Shown: piece after piece, positions 55,471-64,000 of the stretch
Numbering within the stretch: position 1 is the stretch's first letter
Layout: the number at the start of each line of letters is the position of its first letter
Assembly (NCBI GenBank): GCA_031213475.1
Contig: JARUPZ010000027.1
Span: 3,714,569-3,778,568 of the forward strand
DNA from: Nereocystis luetkeana
Lineage: Eukaryota; Sar; Phaeophyceae; Laminariales; Laminariaceae
DNA length: 64,000 nucleotides
Direction: 5' to 3'
Position numbers and translations under genes: made by a program
The notes under the pieces: model-generated
Told to the model about the DNA's origin: nothing
Database searches by the model: none
What the model saw: the letters and a program-made list of their open reading frames with translations, nothing else

Positions 55471-56720
55471 GTAACAGAAGTATCACAAACAAACGAGTTG
55501 TGGAAGCCAAGGGTATTTAATCAGGCCGCTGACAATAAGAGGAGGGTGGGGATAGGGACGGGGGGAGGGGAGGGCGGCGTGTAGAATTCGAAAAAACGAC
55601 AATTGATGTTGACCTCGGAGAAGAGATTTTGACAACAATTCAAAATTAGTGGGATACGTACTGTGAGTGAGGAAGTGTGAGTGCGCTTCACTAGTATCAG
55701 CCACCACTCACCTAGCTAGAGCTGCGGGCAAAGAGTCCAAGCAGCACCGCAGGGTGATGTATGGATCGGCAAGATTCCGCGAGCTTTCACTTTATCAACG
55801 AAACGCAACACGCCACCCTGCACAGTCCCCTATCAGCGGCCAAAAAGCTCAAGTATTATTAGTTTTATCAGCATTCGCCTTTGACGTAAAGACAAAATTC
55901 GATGCGCAAGAGATAGGGCCTCTGGCAACCATTCACATACAATATTCCCAATGCAAAAGTCGGAGTCTGGCGCATGATGGTCTCCATGTCCCCCTCTACC
56001 TCGCAATCGGGAGAGCGCCAAAGCATGCCCAGACAGGGTGCGCCCCCCCCCCCCCCCTCTCCCCAACCCCCTCCCCCCTCTACACGTCCTGAGTGCAAAC
56101 ATCGAGCATTTCAAAGTAGGAACAAGCGCGGCGACGTCCGACAGTTCAGTCATGCTATTGTGTGCGCACACAGCGCCCCCATCTCACGGGTATCATACTA
56201 TCTTCTAATCCCTGGCCATTATCGCGGGATTTCTCTCACGTACCGTGTCGAGGTAGTCGGGGGCAAAACCGTCTTCGAGTGTGGGAGGCATTTGCATTGT
56301 CGTCCTTGAAAAGGTGCCGGAATGCCAATGCTAGTATCCAAGCCTGCCATCGCCATTCCGACACTTTTCCAAGGCCGAAAAGGGGAAGCTCCCCACGTTC
56401 TTCGAAAACGAGGTTGCGACTGCTCCCTCGACAAGGTACGTCGAGAGGAGCCGCAAGCGTACGATCAAGGAAGATGTGAGAGCATCAAACACTCGCGATG
56501 GGTATCGGTTGCCGCGCTTCATCCCGAGCGGTAGGACTTGCAACTTATTTTCCGCCGCATCGGGCTGATGCCTGCTGCTATTGTTTGTCGCAGAGCCGAA
56601 GCCAAGGCCCGAACCCAACGGGGTTCTGGCCGTCTCCTCGGCGGGCCACGCCCGTGTCTACGTTTTGGTTGACCAACCCTCATGGCACCTGTTGGCCGAC
56701 CTGTCGTCATGGTTGATGTA
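55430..56720 (-). pseudogene. Decayed duplicate of the helical-protein locus (copy B)
   Basis: Matches copy A and the intact locus in the same order: ACGAGTTGTGGAAGCCAAGG (55493), GTGTAGAATTCGAAAAAACG (55579), GGCCTCTGGCAACCATTC (55917), GGGAGAGCGCCAAAGCATGC (56010). Further on, GGGGTTCTGGCCGTCTCCTC (56620) pairs with 54080 of copy A. The minus frame 56618-56331 (LRLLSTYLVEGAVATSF and SALEKCRNGDGRLGY) resembles a copy A frame at LRLLSTSQS and ALEKVRNEYGKL. Confidence 0.55.
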
Positions 56721-58854
56721 CGAGTATATAAGCAACTTTGTCACCCCCGATATAATGTATCTTATGTTTATTATAACGGTGGTTGTATGTTTCCACATGG
56801 ATGGATAACATCACTTGGCGCATTCCCACAAGAAAAAACATGTCGCGCGAAGCGCGCCGATTCTTGCGCTTGTACATATGCACCGGGTACTCTGCATGCG
56901 CCATCTCACCGAGGGTGTCCCGCTCAATCTCCGTCTACGCGGTCATCCAGAGGTGAGAAGGAACGGAGCGGGGGGGGAATACAGAGCCTCGCTCTAGGCG
57001 TGGAGATGGAGCCTGGATGCGGTCTAGGCTGTAAGTTTTGAGCGTAGACAAGCTTGAAATGGTAGAGAAGGGTGGGTGTACAGAAAAAGGCAAGAACAGG
57101 AAGTGGTGGTTGTGGGAACTTCGTTTTTACCACCCCACGCCATGTTTCTACTCACTTGAGATTAGAGTCGAATACTTTTACCAGTCGTGAACGGGATCCG
57201 GAAGGCACCGAACTGGGCTATGAATAGACTTTCCCGATAGGCTTCCTACGGAATGGAGCTAGTAATAGGCTATATACTGTCGTAGGGCTGGTGGTTGTGC
57301 TTTATTTGGCTTCCCTGGGTTTCCGTTTTCCTTCCGTGGCTGCGTAGGATGAGTGATCGAGTTCTGGTAGGACAAGCATATTCTATGCTGCCCATTATTA
57401 CTGTAGGAGCGAATGCGAGCTTCTAATTTTCACGCCACAAAAAACAATAGTGGGACCGGCTTCAAAATACCTGAAGCTCCCGCCGTAGCGGGTCTCAACA
57501 CTATCGTGAGGCGTTTACCAATCACAAAGTATTGGGTTTTTGTGTCTCCCGTTTCTTCAAGACTGCTTGGTCGAACAGCCACCCAGCCACACGCACGCAG
57601 CGTCGACCGAAACAGGCAGGGAGAGAGGTCGGCTACGGAGCGGAGCTATAGACGCGGCGCCTGGGGTGGTGGTGGTGGGTGGTGAAGAATGTGGTGGTGG
57701 TGTTGCCGAATGGCAAATATGACAATAATGACTACTCGTAGAGCTGGTGTGTGTGTTCTTCACCTTATTGGTACCTGGGGTGTATTTCGGCGGGGGGAAG
57801 GGGGGGGGGGGGTCGATCATGACCAAACTAAACATTACAGCAAGCAAGGCCAGGGGCTGTCTGTATGCATAGTAAATGCATTACCGTAAGCTCTTCCTAG
57901 CGGTTGATGATCACAAGATCGCACGACCAGGGATTTTGTAGTGACCGGTCTGAATAATTTTCTGGGTGGTTGAGTTTCTTATGGGACGCTGTCTTATTCA
58001 ATTCCAGGAAAAACCGTGCGTAGGGTCGGTAATGAGCGAGCGGAGGGGGGGTCAACCTCCAGACAGACAGGTTTCGAGTTTCCCCGTAGAGATCCCAGAC
58101 AAATCTGGAAAAATTCCACACAACAGACAGATTTTTCAGGGCAGACAGATTCCCGACAAGTTGACATGCGATTTATGTATGATCTACGAGTAGCTGACAC
58201 AGATTCCTCCTGGTCTGTAAGATCTAGCTCATGTTGCCGGGGGGCACAGTTTGCATGATCTGCAGTAGCACATGTTTCGCGGGTTGAATCTGTGTTCGTG
58301 TACAGGTCCTGCACAACATCTAATACAACGGCAGACGAGGATCCACTGTAGATTATCTATCGTAATGTAGATTACGATCTGTTCGACGCGTGGAAATTTA
58401 CTGGTAGATTACGAAGGTTGAATTTTAAAGGCAGGCGTGGTGCGAAGCGTGTCCTTTGCAACAAGGACGTATAGAGATGAAGCAGGTGACTCTCGTATCA
58501 TGCGTCCTGGAAATGTATGGATTGTTATTGCACTGCCAAGGAACGGGGTCGGCGTGCTTATTCCACAAATATGTGCACTCGTAACCATTTGTTGTAGTTG
58601 GTCGGGTTTGTATGAGGAGCTGGAACACCGCACATCTTTGGGCTAAACCCCCTCGCGCTGAAAATCTGCGAACTATGCGTATTCTCTTGTATGTGTTATT
58701 TTCTAATTCTTGCTTGTTTTTTCGTTTTTTCGCTCTCTTCCATTTTGGTGTTTCAGATTTCGATTTCGAAGCTTCGACGTCGAACTGTTTTCATCCTGTC
58801 TTATAAGAATGGATGGTTGTCTTATAAGAATGGATGGTTGAACATAATTGACTA

Positions 58855-58955
58855 ACAATTTTCCCGCTGGCCTCGGGCGAGCGATTGCCGCTGCTCGCCC
58901 TGTCACCCCGTTTGGGACGCTGGAAGTCAACTCTGATGACTCCATACACAGGGGC
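58855..58955 (-). repeat. Direct repeat, coding-like, copy 1
   Basis: About 100 bp matching 59545-59644 at roughly 85 per cent by eye. On minus both are open and encode ELTxSxPNGVTGRAAAIARP. The shared reading frame hints at descent from one coding sequence, but the family is not recognised. Confidence 0.65.
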
Positions 58956-59067
58956 ATTGTTTTTTCTTTTGTTTTCTCTCTTTCATAGAATGTGTATGTC
59001 GTGCATGTCGTATCCAGTATGATGAGATGCCATTACATGGTCTACTCTGCTCACTGCATACGTAACA

Positions 59068-59208
59068 ATGTAGTATCTAGATTCTCTGTGGCGTAGTTTT
59101 GTGACCACAGAACTTGTAATTCTCTAGGATTGAAGAATCGGCACGAACACTGGGTGTGCAGGATGCCGACGGGTAGACATAACGGTTTAATGTGAACAAC
59201 ACACACTT
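59068..59208 (-). repeat. Dispersed repeat D, copy 4
   Basis: On minus: TTCACATTAAACCGTTATGT, CTACCCGTCGGCATCC, CAGTGTTCGTGCCGATTC, AATCCTAGAGAATTAC and TTCTGTGGTCACAAAACTAC. Confidence 0.75.
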
Positions 59209-59544
59209 GAAAACGAGCTGACAAAAAATATGAAAGTTTCAAAGGACAACATTTTTATTTCATCGCTTAGGACCGCCTTATAGTTTCAGGTCAGCGTGCG
59301 TACCACAGTTACCAGGTATCAGGTAGCGAAGTACGAGAGAGCAAGGATGGGGGGGCAGGCAGGGAGGGAGGAGAGAGGGGGGGAGGGAGGGAGGAAGGGA
59401 GAGAGGGCGGAGGAACGGAGAGAAGCGGGAAGGAGGAAGGGATTGAGGAAAGCCTTTGCCACTGCTGTGCCGCTGATCGCTCGTAGCACAGCAGTACAAA
59501 AATTAATATCATCCAACCTATTCCACTTGAAAATAGAGTTGATA

Positions 59545-59644
59545 AACAATTTTTCCGCTGGCCTCGGGCGAGCGATTGCTGCTGCTCGTCCCGTTACCCC
59601 GTTTGGGATGCTGGCAGTCAACTCTGATAGCTCCACACACAGGG
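59545..59644 (-). repeat. Direct repeat, coding-like, copy 2
   Basis: On minus the frame extends further than in copy 1 (155 codons, 59786-59319) and includes LCVELSELTASIPNGVTGRA. No domain recognised. Confidence 0.6.
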
Positions 59645-61295
59645 CACCCGATGAAGTGTGGATTGGACCATGACGATCGCCTCCGCGAGGGCTTCGACCT
59701 GATGCGTGCGCCATGGGCGTAGCCGTTTCGAAAGAAATGTGTTCGTGGGTGATCATGGAGGGACCATCATGCGGACAGACAGGCACTTTTTCTTAACCCC
59801 TTCTATAATAGAGACCACAAGTGTACCACTTGTGGAATTGGTGTTCGATGGTGGCAGCAAGTGTGCAGTGTGCACATAAAGGATGGCTACAGTAGTAGAA
59901 TCCGAATAAAATGAAGGAGGTACACGTAGCAGGTCTTGACTTGCTTGAGACGCTTGCAACTTGTCCAGAAGGATGCTGAGGACAAAAGTTCTCACGAGCT
60001 GTTAGTGCTGGAAAGTGTAAGTGATGCTCAAAAACAAAAAAACAAAATGTGGAGGGGGTACGATGGAGGGCGATCGCATAATACGATAATACTAGTACGA
60101 GTATACAAGTTCAGAGAGGAAAGGGGTGTCGTCGGCCGGATCCATCGTGTTCAAAAGTCCGGTGATACCGATAGCTTCATGATCTTCTCCAATATTATTT
60201 TCTCCAATATTAGTTCATCAATAGCGCACACTCTGCTCACACGGTGCAAGCGCTGCAGCATATCAAAAGTATATACCAGGTAGGCGACAACGTGTATCTA
60301 TTTCGTATTATATAGCATGACCATGGTAGACGGACCCAACAAAAGCCATTGCGTCGTCCTACCCACACAGCTGGGGAGCGGTGCAAAGCCTATTCTGGGC
60401 ACCTACCCTCAAACGATACTCAGGCTATCTTCAAAAAGGTTCTGCAGGCTATCCTCATTTTGATGGTGGGGGCTACCCGCAAAAGCAATTTGGGAGGATG
60501 TTCACGCCAGATGCCGATCGATCTATTCCCGAGGCAGAAACAGCGACAGACGCAACACGAAGTACAGTAGCTCCCATACTATCGAAACGAGCACGCAAGC
60601 ACGAATTGATACACTTCCAAAACCACACACGGGAACTCACGGCTGTGCCAGCAACGTCACATGACGCCCTGTCCTCTCTCGGCCACAGTACTACACCGCG
60701 AGCTGATTACAGCAGGATTTCTTGAGGAGCGTCGTCCAAAGTCGCGCCGCGTTAATACACTACTGACAAAAAGTGTCGCACACGATTTCTGAGTTGTGCG
60801 TCCCAAGAAAACGGTTGCAGTTCTTGAAGGGGTTAAAGCGTCAAGAAAAAAAATCGCTTCACGACCGGATTACGACCCAACCCGCTCGCGTTGGAGACAA
60901 CAACAGCATCATCCCTCAAAATACTAAATTGGATGTCCCGCACCCTCCCTAATCCCACGCCACACGACTTTTTACCCCACCGTGTCCGCCAAGTAAAATG
61001 TGTCCTCTCTCCGACCCGAGAAAACGGATTCCCGTGACTCAGAACAACGACCACTCGCCAGAACAACACAACACGCCCACGTCTTCTTGACAAAATTCTC
61101 GGTCCAGGTGTGTCTTGGTGGTACTATATGCGTGATGTCCATCTATCACCAGCGGCGATGCTCATCTATTTTACCCACCGGTGGGTGATACCCATCTATC
61201 ACCCACGGTGCAGAGATTGCACTCCCCACGGTTGGACACCCCTATCACCCACAGTGCTAAGTTATAGCACACCCCCCACGGTCGCACAGGCCTCA

Positions 61296-63619
61296 TCAGA
61301 ACTGGACCTGCACCGCGCCCGCGTCTGCCCGGATGAACATGCGCGGTGCTATGCACATGGACATCAGCTCTTGGAACAGCAGCTTGCAAGCGTACGGGAC
61401 GTGAATCTGGGCCGCCGCAAGCAGGACACGCGGAGAAAAGAAAAGAGGAACAAGAAAGCGGTTGCCGTTGAACACGAAATTCTGCACCTCCATGTATGTA
61501 CTGCATGTATATATACGATGGTCACGTCTTGCTGCATACCGATACCCGGTACCAGGAAACACGTTCTGCTGCGATGATGAATGCCTAAGGCGGGGGGGGA
61601 TCATACACCCACCTCACCAGCCATGACGCCATCCAACTCCATAGGGCAAATCGCGATAACTCAAATGCCGCTGCATGCCACAGGATGTGAGCGTGCGCAT
61701 TGTACTTTGTACGAGGTGGCGTCGTACTACAGTAATTCTAAAAGTAAGGCGGCATCGCACACCTACACAATACCCCGCGTTCAATGTTATAACTTGGTCG
61801 GCAACATAAATACTAGAACTTCCCGAATCTTTACAATATGAGGGGAGCGGTATTTACCACCCTCGGGTGGACAACGCCTCCCGCTCATGTACCACAAAAT
61901 AACTCACACATCACCCCGGTTCAGGGCTGGCGCACAACAAAAAAAAAAACGCACGGCCGGACACACGAAAAAACACAAAAACAGCACAAAAAAAAATGGG
62001 AAAAATGCAAATACGTGAGAGGGAACATACCGGCTTGTATGTCTTGAGGGTCCATGGTTGGATCCAACTACTGAAGCCCCTCGTATTAGTTCTTGATATT
62101 TTATGATACGGCATGGCATAATACGACATGGTTGGAATCTCTTGAAACAAAATCTCACCTGCGAGACGTCCGACTTGCCCTTGCACCCCCTGCACTCGAA
62201 GCTCATCTTCCTCAAGTTCGCCACGGCGATCAGGCCGCACTTGTCGCAGACGTGCACGCGGTACGCGTCAGAGTTGATGAACAGGCGGTCCCGCAAGAAG
62301 TTCGCGGCGCCGTGGCTGATGAGACAGTCTCGCTCCATTTCTCCCATGCGCAACCCGCCGTCGCGCCCTCGCCCCTCCATGGGCTGCCGCGTCAGGTTCA
62401 TCACGGGCCCCCGGCTCCGGCTGTGGATCTTGTCATCCACCAAATGCTTCAAGCGCTGGTAGAACGTCGGCCCCAGGAACACCTGAAAAATGGTCCAAGG
62501 GGAAGGGGGGGGGGTGTACTCGATATCATGCATGGCCGTAGTCGTACGACCAAAGACCCTCGCATAGCTACAAGGCCGGGACAGAGCGCGTCGGGTTTTC
62601 ACCGAACATGAGAGACATTGCTTGCATCAAGCGCGAGGCGTCGTGAGGTGTTTGTTCGGCAACAGTCGCATAAAGGGAGGGGGGGGGGGGGGGAGGGCAA
62701 GGTGAAGGTGAGCTCGCGGATAACACGTTTTAGTTTAAACAATTTGAGCGGTTTCGTGCTGATGGTCTTGGCTGACGATCTTGTATGAGGAGTTGAGCGC
62801 AGTCCCTGTTGTGCCTTAATGGGTATGGAAAAAAATAAAACAAAAACAAAAATGAAACTTCGGGAGAGGCGGAATCAACCAATCTCAGCTCCCGACTTTT
62901 CAGATGGCACTGCTGTTGGCTGCAGGGGGACCCACTTGCGCGATATCGGAAGGTCATCTTTCATTTTCCTTTGCGAGATAACTATCGTACAGTAGTTAAA
63001 AACCTAGAGCGGCGGAGTGGGTGGCAGCAACAATCAGACGGTGGTGGGCGGTAACGCTACCGCTACCGCTTCCAAGCCAGGCCAAAAATAAGCAGCGAAA
63101 GATGGAGGCCCAATACCCCCCCCCGAGGAAAAATGCAGACCAGATATACTGCAAACCCCTTTCCTCGCTCGAGCCCAGAACCCAATGGGGGGTGGGCTGG
63201 CTGGGCCTTCCTGAGAGGCAAACGACAAAAAAAAACACGCCCCAGTAGAAAAGGGCTATCATAGAAAACGCCTACATGGGAACTCTCACGGGATCCCATG
63301 AAAAAAACCCAGTTGTATACATACCATACATATAAAGATGTACAAAGGCGGATAAAATCATGTTTCTGAAATGGGTATAAGTTGTGTATGGCACACACAA
63401 CCCCACCGCAAGAACGCTCGACGGGAACCTCGGATTCAGAGCCCCCACCCCCACCCCCACCCACACCTTGGTGTTGAGCATACGGCCCGTGTGTCCGCTG
63501 TACATGACCTCGTTTCCGTGCTTCTGGAACCCGATCTTGTGCAGGGTGCTGCTGACGTTGGCCACGGTGACGTCGGTGAAAGGGGTGGCGTCGCCTTCCG
63601 TGCCCGTAAGCACACCGAC
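61296..63619 (-). CDS. RPB2: RNA polymerase II second largest subunit, 3' part (three exons)
   Basis: Exons on minus: 63619-63467, 62482-62159 and 61406-61296 (stop TGA); all junctions are phase 0. They encode the last 195 or so residues; the rest lies beyond 64000. Marks of the family in order: [78 protein letters not shown]; zinc-binding CDKCG and CRGC pairs; [37 protein letters not shown] and [15 protein letters not shown] point to polymerase II rather than III, which has a different run after GEMERDC and a shorter zinc region. RPB2 forms the active-centre cleft with RPB1 in the nucleus; this segment is the hybrid-binding and clamp region. The first acceptor (AATAAAG) has a weak pyrimidine tract. 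Confidence 0.93.
62506..62665 (-). repeat. R1 repeat, 5'-truncated copy i
   Basis: On minus: GAACAAACACCTCACGACGC, GCTTGATGCAAGCAATGTCT, CGGTGAAAACCCGACGCGCT, ATGGCCGTAGTCG inverted, ending GAGTACACCCCCCCCC. It lies in the RPB2 intron between 62482 and 63467. Confidence 0.8.
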
Positions 63620-63699
63620 CTTTATTGCACCAAGTAGAGTTTGTTGCATTGCAGGACGGGAAAGACGTCAAGAAAAACAACGCGAGGGGAGGGGAGGGG

Positions 63700-63828
63700 G
63701 GCAGGGGGGGGTGAACTCGATGTCATGGATTGCCATAGTCATATGACCATAGACCCTCGCATCCCTACAATGCCGGGACGGAGCACGTCGGGTGTTCACC
63801 GACCAGGCAGACATTGCTTGTGCCAAGC
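63700..63828 (-). repeat. R1 repeat, 5'-truncated copy j
   Basis: On minus: GCTTGGCACAAGCAATGTCT, CGGTGAACACCCGACGTGCT, CATTGTAGGGATGCGAGGGT, ending GAGTTCACCCCCCCC. RPB2 intron upstream of the 63619 exon. Confidence 0.8.
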
Positions 63829-64000
63829 GGGGGGGGGGTGTACTCGATAGGCGAGAAGTAAACTCGATCTCATGCATGACCGTAGTCGTATGACCATAGA
63901 CCCTCGCATCCCTACAATGCCGGGACGGAGCATGTCGGGTTTTCACCGACCAGGCAAACATTGCTAGCACCAAGCGCGAAGCGCCGTGAGGTGTCTGGCG
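63829..64000 (-). repeat. R1 repeat, copy k, running off the window
   Basis: Same core as copy j in the same orientation and immediately next to it. It begins at the C tract (GGGGGGGGTGTACTCG on plus) and continues through GGTGTCTGGCG at the edge. Tandem, same-strand placement as in 10740-11930. Confidence 0.8.

Larger units (their letters stand above)
56720..61295. other. Gene-free region before RPB2
   Basis: No gene supported. It holds a 100-bp repeat at 58855 and 59545, repeat D at 59068-59208, a purine-rich GGGAGGGAGG stretch (59340-59450), and an open frame at 60381-60725 (114 codons) with no recognisable family. Confidence 0.5.

Noticed and set aside
62093-62611. 172-codon forward frame opposite RPB2
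   Set aside because: Antisense shadow of the RPB2 exon 62159-62482 and the neighbouring R1 copy.

Overview
This is a nuclear eukaryotic window. Its few genes are cut into many short exons with GT-AG introns from about 300 bp to several kb, separated by repeat-rich DNA. The long introns, a carrier with what looks like a complex plastid-type leader, and the general style suggest a stramenopile, most likely a brown alga. That is inference; no marker gene here fixes the species.

Layout. (1) 1-1321, minus: 3' part of an Mpv17/PMP22-family membrane protein, running off the left edge. (2) 1322-8500: gene-poor, with a minisatellite array split by a Harbinger-like element, a 350-bp tandem duplication and a SINE fragment. 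(3) 8501-16920, plus: a seven-exon mitochondrial-carrier gene closest to the phosphate carrier, with a very long N-terminal leader. (4) 16921-20606: gene-poor, with MITEs. (5) 20607-38446, plus: a choline transporter-like (CTL/SLC44) gene of at least 12 exons over about 18 kb, its introns full of repeats. (6) 38447-44397: gene-free, with a hairpin-forming minisatellite and SINEs. (7) 44398-46033, minus: a two-exon gene for an Ala/Glu-rich helical protein of unknown function. (8) 46034-56720: SINEs, a (CAA)33 tract, and decayed copies of the gene in (7), several in inverted convergent pairs, one joined to a Ty3/gypsy polymerase fragment. (9) 56720-61295: gene-free. (10) 61296-64000, minus: the last three exons of RPB2, the second largest RNA polymerase II subunit, running off the right edge.

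The genes are unrelated housekeeping or transport genes and form no operon or pathway. The main interest is the repeat ecology: a tRNA-derived SINE (SINE-A) with a nested MITE whose empty site is visible in a sister copy; a second tRNA-like SINE cluster (SINE-B); a 560-bp repeat (R1) whose copies share a 3' end running into a C tract; several short inverted-repeat elements; and a striking excess of the 9-mer TACCWGGTA outside exons. All exon boundaries were read by eye from frame, splice consensus and family similarity; no search was run.
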